A stretch of 64,000 nt of DNA, from the NCBI GenBank assembly GCA_021295815.1, contig JAGWBQ010000005.1, positions 45,262-109,261 on the forward strand, in the 5' to 3' direction. The DNA comes from Gemmatimonadota bacterium (lineage in GTDB: Bacteria > Gemmatimonadota > Gemmatimonadetes > Longimicrobiales > Gaopeijiaceae). This document shows positions 53,290 to 62,613 of this stretch, one piece after another. Below the pieces are notes generated by a model, which did not search any database, had not been told where the DNA came from, and saw only the letters and a program-made list of their open reading frames with translations. The position numbers were made by a program, and so were the translations under genes. The first letter of the stretch is position 1; each line of letters opens with the position of its first letter.

Positions 53290-54113
53290 TGCTCGTCCGC
53301 CCGATAGACGCGCACCCAATCGACCAGCATGGCCTGCGGGAAGGCCGTGGATCCGTCGGGCGGTCCGACGAAATTGCCGCCCACCGCGACGTTCAGGAGG
53401 ATGAAGAAGGGGTGATCGAACACCCACTCGCCGCCGGGACCGTCCCGGTCCACCGCATGGTAGCGCTCACCGTCGACGAACCAGACGATGCCGCTTTCGG
53501 TCCACTCGATGGCGAACTCATGGAAGTCCGTGTCGAAGCGGGCGCCGGTCAGCGCGTAGCGGGCGCCGATGCCGCCACCCGCCGAGTAGCCGGGCCCGTG
53601 TAGCGTGCCCAGAACGATCGACGGCTCCTGGCCGCGGTACTCCATGATGTCGATCTCGCCGCACTGGGGCCAGCCGACGGTGTCGATGTCGTCGCCGAGC
53701 ATCCAGAACGCCGGCCAGATCCCCTGTCCGGTGGGCAGACGGATACGGGCCTCGAAACGGCCGTAGGTCTGGTCGAAGCGGCCCTGGGTCTTGATGCGAC
53801 CCGAGGTGTAGGCGCTGCCCGCGTAGGATTCCCGCCGTGCGGTGATCGCCAGATTGCCGTCGCCGTCGAGCGAGACGTTCTCGGGTCGGTCGGTGTCGTA
53901 CTCGAGCTGCCGGTTTCCCCAGTCGGTGCCGATATCGAAGGCCCACTTGGCCGGGTCGGGGAGCTGTCCGGCGGGTCCGTCGAACTCGTCGGACCAGGTC
54001 AGTGTCCAGGCGGGCTCGGTCCCTGCGCCGAAGCTGTCGCAGGAAGCGAGCACGAGACCCAAAGGCAAGAAGGATGTCCGAAGTGCGAGCCCGATCCGAT
54101 CGAGCGAGCTCAT
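53286..54113 (-). CDS. Glycoside hydrolase family 16 endo-beta-glucanase (laminarinase-like) lipoprotein
   Basis: Cuts internal beta-1,3 (or mixed-linked) glucan bonds. The 275 residues start with a lipoprotein signal; VLASC gives the lipidated cysteine at 25. The GH16 jelly-roll includes LTWSDEFDGPAGQLPDPAKW, NGNLAI-type strand, GIWPAFWMLG and the catalytic GEIDIMEYRG with nucleophile E153, D155 and acid/base E158 (ExDxxE form with the bulge residue found in laminarinases). FHEFAIEWTESGIVWFVDG follows. Both ends overlap neighbours by four bases (ROK regulator upstream, symporter downstream). It would act at the cell surface or in the periplasm. Confidence 0.94.
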   Translation of the reverse strand: MSSLDRIGLALRTSFLPLGLVLASCDSFGAGTEPAWTLTWSDEFDGPAGQLPDPAKWAFDIGTDWGNRQLEYDTDRPENVSLDGDGNLAITARRESYAGSAYTSGRIKTQGRFDQTYGRFEARIRLPTGQGIWPAFWMLGDDIDTVGWPQCGEIDIMEYRGQEPSIVLGTLHGPGYSAGGGIGARYALTGARFDTDFHEFAIEWTESGIVWFVDGERYHAVDRDGPGGEWVFDHPFFILLNVAVGGNFVGPPDGSTAFPQAMLVDWVRVYRADEQ

Positions 54114-55411
54114 GCCGACTTCGCCGCCGGTACCAACGTTGGATTGGCCAGGGTCGCCGCCAGCACGTGGGTAGCCGCACCCAGGGCGATGGAGAGCTTG
54201 CCCAGTTCGCTGGTTCGGATGTCCGAGGCCGCCGCCGAAGCCACCAGCGTGCGTGACGCGACCGCCTCCCGCAGCGGATCGAGCAGCCGGGAGCCCGCCC
54301 GGGCCAGGCTGCCTCCCAGGATCACCGAGCCGGGATTGAGGAGGTTGAGCACGCTGGCCACGACTATTCCCAACCGCACCGCGGCCTCTCTGACCACCTG
54401 GAGCGCAAGCGGGTCACCGCCTAAAGCGGCGTCTTCGATCGCGTGGATGTCGAGCTCGGCCCCGGCGAGGACGCTGCCCGGGAAGCGTGCGACAAGCTCC
54501 TCGGCCCGTTCGACCAGTTGCACGGTTCCCACGAAGGTGGCCAGGCAGCCCCGGTTTCCGCATACGCACTCGGGCCCGCTCGGATCGATCGCGACGTGAC
54601 CTATCTCGCCCGCGACCCCGGTGGCTCCGCGGTAGACCTCGCCGCCGATCATGAGACCCGCGCCGACCCCGGTCGCGACCTTCAGGTAGACGAAGTCGTC
54701 GAGGCCGACCGCCTTCCCCCACCAGCGCTCCGCCAACGCCCCGAGATTGGCGTCGTTGTCCACAAAGACCGGCACGCCGAACAGGTCTTCGAGCCGCTCC
54801 AGCACACCGTGTTCGCGCCAGGCCGGCAACACCCGTTCCAGGACGCGGTCGGGCGAGGCTGGATCGACCGGACTCGGGACCGCCACCCCGACGCCCAGCA
54901 GTCGCGACCGCTCACCGTTCCACTCGGCCAGACACCGCTCGCCCAAGGTGGCGATCAGCTCCTCGGCGCCCTTCGGATCGCTGCGCGAGAGATGAGGCTG
55001 TTCCCGCCAGGCCAGCGTTCGCCCGCGCAGGTCGGTCAGGATCACAGAGACGTGCGTGGCGCCGACGTCGACCCCGAGGATCACCCCTGCTTCGTCCTGG
55101 AACCCGACGAGTATGGGACGCCGTCCGCCTCTGCTCGCTCCGGCCCCCACCTCCGCCACCAGCCCCGTGGCGAGGAGCCGTCCCACCACCGTCGAGATGG
55201 TGGAACGGGATCGCCCCGTTCTCCTTGAGATTTCGGCGCGAGAGAGCTCTCCTTTCCGCCAGACGAGCTTGAGGACGGTTCGGGCGAGGTCGTCGTCGGG
55301 TACGACCTCGATGCGAGATCGGCTCGAAGCTGAACCGCCCGACGACCTCGCGGAGGGTGGACCCGCTTCCGCCGCCACCCGCCGCGAAGTCGGACGAGCG
55401 CCCGAGGTCAT
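54110..55411 (-). CDS. ROK-family transcriptional repressor
   Basis: Sugar-responsive regulator of 433 residues, predicted to bind the two 25-bp palindromes of this locus. A winged helix-turn-helix (residues ~41-100, LARTVLKLVWRKGELSRAEISRRTGRSRSTISTVV) precedes a ROK domain. The latter has GVDVGATHVSVILTDL (phosphate loop), VDNDANLGALAERWWG, GEIGHVAIDPSG and the zinc-binding CVCGNRGC. In most ROK proteins the last cysteine is followed by LE; here the glutamate is alanine (GCLATF). The ATG at 55411 overlaps the stop of the upstream lipoprotein gene; a longer frame begins at 55534 but is shadow. Being in the operon it controls would give autoregulation. Confidence 0.9.
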   Translation of the reverse strand: MTSGARPTSRRVAAEAGPPSARSSGGSASSRSRIEVVPDDDLARTVLKLVWRKGELSRAEISRRTGRSRSTISTVVGRLLATGLVAEVGAGASRGGRRPILVGFQDEAGVILGVDVGATHVSVILTDLRGRTLAWREQPHLSRSDPKGAEELIATLGERCLAEWNGERSRLLGVGVAVPSPVDPASPDRVLERVLPAWREHGVLERLEDLFGVPVFVDNDANLGALAERWWGKAVGLDDFVYLKVATGVGAGLMIGGEVYRGATGVAGEIGHVAIDPSGPECVCGNRGCLATFVGTVQLVERAEELVARFPGSVLAGAELDIHAIEDAALGGDPLALQVVREAAVRLGIVVASVLNLLNPGSVILGGSLARAGSRLLDPLREAVASRTLVASAAASDIRTSELGKLSIALGAATHVLAATLANPTLVPAAKSA

Positions 55412-57422
55412 CGGTGCAGATACACGTTGTCCACGTAGACCGTGTTGAGATCCCCGGACAGGATCAGCTGCGCCAGGTTCGCCCGAGCCGTCAAACCTTC
55501 GAACGCGGTCAGCGGGATATCGAAGCTGATCCACTGGCCCGTCGCCAGCGGCGGGTCGGATGCTGCGGTGAGCAGAATCTCGTGCTCGGTGTCGTCGCCC
55601 CCGGCGTACGCATCGTCGGCCCCGAAGTCGACGAGCTTGATCTTGAATGCGGCGGGATCGGCGGTGGGGTCGGGGGTCCAGATGTCGATCCTGAAGTGGG
55701 TCATCTCGTCGGCGTCGACGGTAGGCGACGTGAACTCGATCCCGGCGAAGACCAGGTTCGTGTACTTCTTCGTGGCGTTGCCGTCGATGGCGCCGTCCTC
55801 GAGATCGGCGTTGTCCCAGTCCGTCGACCAGGTATCGACGGTCACGTCGTCGTAGGCGTCGCTGAAGAGCGAGATCACGTCTGCGGGCTCGGTGGGCATG
55901 GCCGGCGGAGTCGCGTCGCGGCGGAAATAGACGTTGTCCACGTACACGGTGTTCGGATCGCCCGATATGATGAGTTGCGCGAGATGCTCACGGCCGGAGA
56001 GTGCCGAGAAGTCCGCCAGGTCGAGGTCCAGCGCCACCCACTCGCCGGTCGCAAGCCCCTGCTCCGCTGTCAACGTCACCTCGTGTTCGGTGTCGTCACC
56101 CCCGGCGTGCGACCCGTCCGCTCCGAAATCGACGAGCTTCACCTTGAAGGCCGCCGGCGGCTCGGTCGGGTCGGGGGTCCAGATGTCCATGCGGAAGTGG
56201 GTCATCTGGGCGATGTCGATGGTTTGAGACGTGAATTCGATTCCCGCGAAGGCGAGACCCGTGTACTTCTTGACGTTGTCGCCTTCGATGTCGGTGTCCT
56301 CGAGCACGACCTGGTCCCAGTCCGTCGACCAGGTATCGACGGTCACGTCGTCGTAGGCGTCGCTGAAGAGCGAGATCACGTCTTCGCCCGGGGGTGGGCA
56401 TGGCCGGCGGAGGCGCCTCACCTTCGCGGAAGTAGACGTTGTCCACGTAGACCGTGCCGAGATCACCGGTGATGATGAGCTGCGCGAGGTGCTCCCGCCC
56501 GGTGAGGCGGGCGAAGTCCGCCAGCGGCAGATCCAGCGACACCCATTCCTCCGAGGCGAGTCCGGCGGCGGCGGTAACGGCAACCTCGTGCTCGGTATCG
56601 TCGCCCCCGGCGAAACCACCGTCGGCTCCGAAGTCGACGAGCTTGACCCGGAAGGCGGCCGGCTCGGCGGTCTCGTCGGGAGTCCAGATGTCCATGCGGA
56701 AGTGGGTCATCTGGGTGATGTCGATGGTTTGCGAGGTGAACTCGATCCCCGCGAAGCCGAGCCCGGTGTACTTCTTCACCGCGTAGCCAGCGAACTCGAG
56801 GTCCTCCAGCGTCGCCGCGTCCCATGGTGCCGACCAGGTGTCGACGGTCACGTCGTCGTAGGCCCCGCTGAAGAGCGAGATGACCTTGTTGGCCGGGTGG
56901 GAGGGCGTGGGAGCGGCCTCGGTGGGCGTCGGCACGGGCGGCGCCGCCATGCCCTCGCGGAGGTAGACGTTGTCCACGTAGACCGTGTTCGGATCGCCGG
57001 AGATGATGAGCTGTGCGAGATGTTCCCGCGATGCGAGTCCCGAGAAGGAGGCGAGCGGCAGATCGAACGACACCCACTCGCCCGAGGCGAGTCCCTCGGC
57101 CGCCGTGAGCGTGATCTCATGTTCCGTGTCGTCGCCGACTCCCGGTCCGTCGAAGACGCCGTTGGCGCCGAAGTCGACGAGCTTGATGCGGAATGCGGCG
57201 GCCTCGGTCGCGTCCGGCGTCCAGATGTCCATCCTGAAGTGCGTCATGTTCGAGGCGTTCACCGTCTCCGAGGTGAATTCGATCCCCGCGAAGCCGAGCC
57301 CGGTGTAGAGCTTGACCGAATTCCCTGCGATCTCGATGTCGGTCAGGTTGGCGGCGTCCCATTCGGCGGACCAGGTGTCCACGTTAACGTCGTCATAGCT
57401 GTCGCTGAAGAACGAGATCACG
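55408..57422 (-). repeat. Four tandem beta-sandwich modules
   Basis: Module boundaries (approximate, highest coordinate first): 57422-56956, 56884-56424, 56379-55916 and 55878-55408, separated by short Pro/Thr-rich linkers. They are closely similar at DNA level in places, for example GTCGACCAGGT and GCTGAAGAGCGAGATCAC recur. Confidence 0.85.
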
Positions 57423-58366
57423 CTGTCGGCCGAGTGGGTGGGCGCGGGCGGACCGGCCGCAGGGCCCGGCAGGATCGCCACCGAAACGGCAACCGTCGCG
57501 CTCGCGCCGCCGACCGTGGCCGTGACGGTCGTCTCGCCGTCGGCCACGGCCTTGACGACTCCATCCGAACTGACCGTGGCGACCGCCTCGTCGGCGGAAG
57601 CCCAGTTCGCCGTCGGCGCCGGAATCTCGTTGCCGTTGGCGTCGGTGGCGGTCAGAGAGATCCGACGCTCCTCGTCGAAGGCCGTCAGCGCGACCGCCTC
57701 GGGATCCAAGGTGACCGTCGAGGCGTCCTGCATGACCGTCACGGTGCCGCTCGCGCTCAGACCGGCATGGGTCGCGGTGATGGCGGCTTCGCCGACGCCG
57801 GTCGCGGTCACGAGTCCGTCGGCGTCCACTGTCGCCGCTCCGTCGTTGTCGGAGGTCCAGTCCACCGTCGCGGAGGCGATGGCGTTCCCGTTCGCGTCCT
57901 GAACCTCGGCTGAGAATCGTACCGTGTCGCCGAGCGCGGAGAGCGTGGCGGACTCGGGCGTGACAGCCACCGCGGCCGGATCCTGACTGACCGTGATCGA
58001 CGCCGTACCGGAGGCGGCTCCCGAAGTCGCAGTGATGGCGGCCTCGCCGACGCCGGTCGCGGTCACGAGTCCGGCTGAGCTGACCGTAGCGACCCCGCCG
58101 TCGCCCGAGGACCAGGCGACGGAGGCGCCCGTCATCTCGTTGCCGTTCTGGTCCCGAACCGTGGCTTGGAGCTGGACGGTCTCGCCCAACGCCGTGAGGC
58201 TGGCCGCAGCGGGAGCGACCTCGACCGCAGTGGCTACCGGCTCCGGTGGCGGGGGCGGTTCGACTGGGTCCTCGCCGCAGGCGAGCGCGGCGAACAGCAG
58301 GGCGGCCGCCGCACCGAGTACCTTCGGTCGGAGGCCTCTCCGGGCGTGACGTTCTTGCGAATTCAT
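55408..58366 (-). CDS. Multimodular glucan-binding-type lipoprotein, frameshifted
   Basis: Lipoprotein (LACGED lipobox, cysteine ~29) with three BIG2 Ig-like domains (~residues 45-290) followed by four copies of a ~150-residue beta-sandwich module. Each module runs VISLFSDAYDDVTVDTWS ... MTHFRMDIWTPD ... KLVDFGADG ... EHLAQLIISGD ... VYVDNVY. The reading frame breaks in a CCCCCGGG run (minus-strand view, 56394-56387) between modules 2 and 3. Removing one base joins the two frames exactly into a 985-residue protein; as it stands, translation would leave the module frame and end at 56096. It may be an indel error, a true mutation, or a +1 shift. Similar modules occur in marine Bacteroidetes laminarin loci (from memory), so surface beta-glucan binding is inferred. 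Coupled to genes on both sides by ATGA overlaps. Confidence 0.85.
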
Positions 58367-60381
58367 GGCTTCCTCTCAGTTGGATCTGCGGCTCCGCTGG
58401 CGGGCCGCCGAAAGTAGACGTTGTCGATGAAGAGTGTGTTCAAATCCCCCGAGATTATCAGTTGCGCCAGGTGTTCTCTGGCTGCGAGGTTCGCGAAGCT
58501 CGCGAGCGGCAGATTCAGGTGGATCCATTCGCCGGTCGCCAGTCCTTCCGAGGCCGTGATCGCGACCTCGTGTTCGGTGTCGTCGCCTCCGTCGTAGACG
58601 CCGTTGGCACCGAAGTCGACCAGCTTGATATTGAGCGCGGCTGCCGCCGTCTCGTCGGGGGTCCAGATGTCCATCCGGAAGTGGGTCATGCCGGTCGCGT
58701 CCAGGGTCTGCGAAGTGAATTCGATGCCGGCGAAGACCAGGTTCGAGTACTTCCTCGTCGCGTTGCCGGCGATCAGCAGCTCCTCGGTGTCGGCCTGGTC
58801 CCACTCGGCCGACCAGGTGTCGACGGTCGCGTCCTCGTAGCTGCCGCTATACAGGGAGATGACGTCGGCGGCCGCGTCCTGGGGCGTGGGCGAGGGTTCA
58901 TCCGGAGCTTCCGAGACCACGGTTTCGCCGCGGAAGAAGAACATGTTGTCCAAATAGACGGTCCGGCTCGCTCCCGAGATGATCAGCTGCGCGAGATGAT
59001 CGCGGCTCGCAAGTCCGCCGAAACTCGAGAGCGGGATGTCGAGCGAGCTCCAGGCCCCGGGCGTGATTCGCGGCGTCGTGGTCGGGGTGACCGCGACCTC
59101 GTGCTCGCTGTCGTCGTCGCCGCCGAAGACGCCGTCGGCGCCGAAGTCCACGAGTTTGACGCGGAAGGGACCCGATGTGGCCGTCCACACGTCCAGGTGC
59201 AAGTGCGTCATGGAGCCGGCGTCAATCGTCGAAGAGGCGAACTCGATGCCGGCGAAGACGAGGTTGCTGTACTTCTTGACCGCGTTCCCGGCGATCACCA
59301 GGTCCGCCACGTCGGCCTGGTCCCACTCGGCCGACCAGGTGTCGACGGTCACGTCCGCATAGGCGTCGCTGAAGAGCGAGATCACGTCCTCCGCCGCTAC
59401 GGTGGGTACCGGAGGGGCGTCGTCCGGAGGAGTCTCGACGTTGATCGTGAGCGCACCTGAAGCTGGCGTCGGGCCCAGCGCGGCGGTGATCACGGCCGTG
59501 CCCGGGCTGACCAGCGCGATCGTGCCGTCGGGTCTAACTGACGCCACGCCCGCGTTCGACGAGGTGAAGGTGAAGTAGGCGGGCGCCACGCCCATGGTCA
59601 CGTCGTCCCCGTTCACGTCGACGGTCAGCCGAGCGCCGTCAACGGCAAGTGTGCCGCCGACCTCGCCGCTGACGCTCCGGTCGGGAATCGCCGGTCTCGG
59701 ATTGACGATCGTGCCGAGCCGCTCGAACTGCACGTCGTCGAAGTAGATCTCGTAGCCGACCGGATACTCCGAACCGTCGGCGACCAGGAAGAGGCCGCCT
59801 TCCTTGTCAAGGACCGAAGGGAGGGGAAGCGGAATGGCGTACTTGGTCCACCGGGTCGAGAGCGCCAGGTCGTCGAGCGTGGCCGTGAAGCGCGAAGCGC
59901 CCGTGTTGTCGTCGCCGATGCCGACCCGGTCGAGCGTAGCGGCCGTGCTCGAGCGAGCCCAGAAGGTCAAGGCGTCGAATCCCGTCAGATCCCGGGGCAC
60001 GGGTGAGAAGAAGGTGCCGCCGGCGTAGCCTCCCGACGGATCCGTGGTCGCCGGAACCGAGAGCCGGAGGGCCGCCGTCCCGCGGTACACCTCCTCGCGC
60101 TCGATGCCGAGAGCGTCGACCTTGGACCCTCCGTACGCGCCGTAATGGAGTCCGGGCGCGAAGTCGTCGTAGAAGACCTCGGGCTCCGGCGGGAAGGTCG
60201 CCGGGTCGAGCTCGGTCAGGTTTCTCTCGCAAGCGGCGACGAAAACGAGCGGCAGAAAGGCGGCGGCGCAGGGTAGGGAACCGAATCCCCGCATACGTCG
60301 AAGGCCCGGTCGGCGGGCTGCCGGCGGTCCGTTTCCTCGCCGGTGTCCGCAGACCAAGGTTTGTGTAGCGGCGTTCGTCAT
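58363..60381 (-). CDS. Surface glycan-binding-type lipoprotein with two beta-sandwich modules
   Basis: First gene of the - strand glucan operon, 672 residues from the ATG at 60381 (GGGAG just upstream). A later ATG at 60294 would give a more typical lipoprotein signal (MRGFGSLPCAAAFLPLVFVAAC) and is an alternative. After the lipidated cysteine comes a galactose-binding-like domain (~residues 60-235, FYDDFAPGLHYGAYGGS ... YEIYFDDVQFERLG). A BIG2-like Ig domain follows, and two copies of the locus module (VISLFSDAYADVTVDTWS and VISLYSGSYEDATVDTWS). No catalytic motif is seen. Probably binds glucan at the cell surface. The stop overlaps the next start (ATGA), and operator copy 2 is 65 bases upstream of the start. 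Confidence 0.85.
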   Translation of the reverse strand: MTNAATQTLVCGHRRGNGPPAARRPGLRRMRGFGSLPCAAAFLPLVFVAACERNLTELDPATFPPEPEVFYDDFAPGLHYGAYGGSKVDALGIEREEVYRGTAALRLSVPATTDPSGGYAGGTFFSPVPRDLTGFDALTFWARSSTAATLDRVGIGDDNTGASRFTATLDDLALSTRWTKYAIPLPLPSVLDKEGGLFLVADGSEYPVGYEIYFDDVQFERLGTIVNPRPAIPDRSVSGEVGGTLAVDGARLTVDVNGDDVTMGVAPAYFTFTSSNAGVASVRPDGTIALVSPGTAVITAALGPTPASGALTINVETPPDDAPPVPTVAAEDVISLFSDAYADVTVDTWSAEWDQADVADLVIAGNAVKKYSNLVFAGIEFASSTIDAGSMTHLHLDVWTATSGPFRVKLVDFGADGVFGGDDDSEHEVAVTPTTTPRITPGAWSSLDIPLSSFGGLASRDHLAQLIISGASRTVYLDNMFFFRGETVVSEAPDEPSPTPQDAAADVISLYSGSYEDATVDTWSAEWDQADTEELLIAGNATRKYSNLVFAGIEFTSQTLDATGMTHFRMDIWTPDETAAAALNIKLVDFGANGVYDGGDDTEHEVAITASEGLATGEWIHLNLPLASFANLAAREHLAQLIISGDLNTLFIDNVYFRRPASGAADPTERKP
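58405..59385 (-). repeat. Two tandem beta-sandwich modules
   Basis: Approximate units 59385-58930 and 58863-58405, the same family as the four modules at 55408-57422 and the permuted copy in the symporter, giving seven copies in the operon. Confidence 0.85.
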
Positions 60382-60445
60382 CGTCTCCCGCTGTTTGAAG
60401 GCAGGTCCGACACGCGATCGCTGCGAGCGCATCGCCTTCGGACCG

Positions 60446-60470
60446 ACTTTGTTCGGCTATCGAACAAAGT
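60446..60470. promoter_or_regulatory. Palindromic operator, copy 2
   Basis: Arms ACTTTGTTCG and CGAACAAAGT (10 bp, perfect) around GCTAT. It matches the copy at 45876-45900 in both arms and differs only in the spacer. It overlaps the predicted -10 of the operon that runs from 60381 to 51139. Confidence 0.7.
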
Positions 60471-60494
60471 GCGGGAACGAGTGGAAGGTGTCAA
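60466..60494 (-). promoter_or_regulatory. Promoter of the glucan-locus - strand operon
   Basis: Read on the - strand, TTGACA (60494-60489), 17 bases, then CACTTT (60471-60466). Identical boxes and spacing to the promoter at 45852-45880, although the intervening spacer sequences differ. Confidence 0.6.
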
Positions 60495-60572
60495 GTGGGA
60501 AGGACGGATCTAGTCTACGTCAGCCACCTCCCAGCCGGCTCCTCGAGGAAGCCCGCCCCTCAGGAGCGGTCC

Positions 60573-60974
60573 CTACCTCCAGACCGCGACCACGACCGCC
60601 TGACCGACGAGCGCGACTCCGTTGTAGGCGACGTTCAGCCAAGCGAGCCCCGCCTTGCGCTTCTCGAACGCGACGGACTGGTGAGCGACCGGGAGCACGA
60701 AGCCGACGAGCGCCAGCAGTCCCACGTGCGCGCCGACCAGCGCGGAGCCGCCGGAGTCCTCGATCAGTTGAGCCAGGATGTAGGCGGTGAGCAGGGCCAA
60801 CAGGAAGCTCACCCCGTACGTCTTCAGGGGGTTGAACCCCTCCTGGATCTCCTCGGCGGTCGTCTCCATCATGGCGAGCCAGCGCTTGCCGAAGAGCGGG
60901 CCGTACCAGAGCATGCCGACGATCATCGGCACGAATCCCGCGACCAGCACCGCGAGCAGGTTCACTTCATGCAT
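60573..60974 (-). CDS. DUF1761 family membrane protein
   Basis: Small inner-membrane protein of 133 residues with four hydrophobic helices. The N-terminal VAGFVPMIVGMLWYGPLFGKRWLAMM is characteristic of DUF1761, including the conserved WYGPLFGKRW. Function is not known. The ATG at 60974 has a Shine-Dalgarno sequence (GGAGG) about ten bases upstream. It lies after the M14 carboxypeptidase gene on the same strand (61 bases). Confidence 0.88.
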   Translation of the reverse strand: MHEVNLLAVLVAGFVPMIVGMLWYGPLFGKRWLAMMETTAEEIQEGFNPLKTYGVSFLLALLTAYILAQLIEDSGGSALVGAHVGLLALVGFVLPVAHQSVAFEKRKAGLAWLNVAYNGVALVGQAVVVAVWR

Positions 60975-61035
60975 ATCGTTTTCCTCCGTGTGACGGCGTG
61001 AAGCTCGTCATGGTTCCTCCAACTTGCGTGCGTCC

Positions 61036-62613
61036 TCAACCCCCCGGCACCCGCGCCACCGGATACGCACCGCCGGCCTCCAGCCGGTCCGCCAGGAAGC
61101 CCCAGTTCGCGAAGCCGTCGTCCGATCGCGGTTCGAGAAGGCCGAAGAGGAGGCGGCCGAGCGGCTGATCGGTCCGCGCCGTCATGTCGCCATGCGCGGG
61201 CGTGAGCGTGGTTGCCCGGTAGCTCCCGAAGAGAGTCTGCTCGTTCCGGCCCTGGAAGGCCCGCTCCGTCGTGCTCACCGAATCGATCCGGAACGTCTCC
61301 GCCTCCAGCTCGACGGAACCCGCCGGTTCGAGAACGACCCCGTGGGCCTCGAGCCGGACCAGAACGTCCTCCAGCTCCGCCGGGATCAGGTAGGCCTCGG
61401 GAACGCGCTCCATGAGGGCGGGCGCGAAGGAAACGTACTCGTGCATCGGCTCGACGTACGTCGTGTCGGCGCGCAGCAACAGCGGACGGCCTGTGAGCGG
61501 ATGGGTCTCCTCGACGGTCGCGCCCATCAAGATGTCGACCGGGGTCTCGCTTCGCCGGTGGGCGGCCCGAAGCGCGAGCGAATCTCCCGCGGTCAGGCTC
61601 TCATCCGCGTCCGCGACGATCCGGCGCACCTCCGCGGCGTTCTCGTGCACGTAGTCCAGAATCTCTTCGACGAAGTAAAGGGTCGCCGTCACTCGATCCT
61701 CGAAGCTCGCATAGGAGTAGGCCTCGCTCAGGATCGCGATCCGGTTCCGCAGCCCGATGTAGTTGTTGTTGAACCTCGGACGGTGGTCGAAGGTGTACCA
61801 GCCGCGCTCGCCACCGCGATTCGAGGCGTTTCCGTAGTGGTAGAACTCCCAGCCGTGCTTCGCTCGGATCTCGTCGGTCACGTGGGGCAGGAGGCCTTCG
61901 CGGAGGAATGCGTCGATCTCCGGAGGCGTGTTGGGATGCAGGGGAGGGGAATAGGTGAGATGGTAGGCGTGGCGAGTGCCGTTCGTCGTGTGCAGGTCGA
62001 CGGCCACGTCCGGATCGTAGTCGTTGAAGAGCCGGGCCACCGACCTGGCCTCGGGCGAGTCCAGCTTCATGTGATCGCGGTTCAGGTCGAGCCCCTGGGC
62101 GTTCGGTCGCTGTCCCATGCCCCCGATCGGGCCGTGCTGGCGACCGCGATTGGTCAGCGTCACCCGCTCGTTCCCGTCGGCGTTGTAGATGGGCGCGAAC
62201 AAAAGGACCATCGACTCGCGCCACTCCTCGTGATCCCCCTCCACGAGATCGCGGAGCAGCATCTGGAGCGCTTCCTTTCCGCAGACCTCGCCCGCATGGA
62301 TGTTGCCCTGGAGGTAGACGACGGTCCTTCCGGAGGCGCGGACGGCCTCGGGCGACGGATCGTCGAGCTCCCCGACCACCGCCATCGGCAGCGCGCGTCC
62401 CTCGTTGGTGTGGCCGAAGGTGGTGTAGTGAACCGACGGATCGGCTTCGGCGGCGCGGCGCAGGAAGTCGACCACTTCGGCGTAGGAGCTTGTCTCGCGG
62501 AACTCGGTCCGTTCGGCGCGAGTGAGGAGGGGCTCCTGACCGTCGGCGGCGCAAGCGGCGAGCGTCGCTCCGAGAAGAACGAAAGTCGGTGGGTTCCTGA
62601 GGAGGAGTTTCAT
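61036..62613 (-). CDS. Secreted M14 zinc carboxypeptidase-like protein
   Basis: Exported metallopeptidase, 525 residues. The ATG at 62613 gives a lipoprotein-like signal (LLGATLAAC, cysteine ~21); the longer frame upstream lacks a signal. The M14 zinc ligands are H and E in GNIHAGEVCGKEA and H in VDLHTTNG; NRDHMKLDSPE and ILSEAYSY (catalytic glutamate) complete the site. A C-terminal beta-rich domain (~residues 380-525) follows. Probably removes C-terminal amino acids or amidates outside the cytoplasm. Similar M14 proteins are common in this kind of genome. It has no obvious link to the glucan genes. Confidence 0.9.
   Translation of the reverse strand: MKLLLRNPPTFVLLGATLAACAADGQEPLLTRAERTEFRETSSYAEVVDFLRRAAEADPSVHYTTFGHTNEGRALPMAVVGELDDPSPEAVRASGRTVVYLQGNIHAGEVCGKEALQMLLRDLVEGDHEEWRESMVLLFAPIYNADGNERVTLTNRGRQHGPIGGMGQRPNAQGLDLNRDHMKLDSPEARSVARLFNDYDPDVAVDLHTTNGTRHAYHLTYSPPLHPNTPPEIDAFLREGLLPHVTDEIRAKHGWEFYHYGNASNRGGERGWYTFDHRPRFNNNYIGLRNRIAILSEAYSYASFEDRVTATLYFVEEILDYVHENAAEVRRIVADADESLTAGDSLALRAAHRRSETPVDILMGATVEETHPLTGRPLLLRADTTYVEPMHEYVSFAPALMERVPEAYLIPAELEDVLVRLEAHGVVLEPAGSVELEAETFRIDSVSTTERAFQGRNEQTLFGSYRATTLTPAHGDMTARTDQPLGRLLFGLLEPRSDDGFANWGFLADRLEAGGAYPVARVPGG

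Noticed and set aside
55408..56619. Independent gene starting at 56619 for modules 3-4
   Set aside because: The first ~75 codons are out-of-frame translation of module 2, with no signal peptide; the join with the upstream frame is exact after a one-base change.
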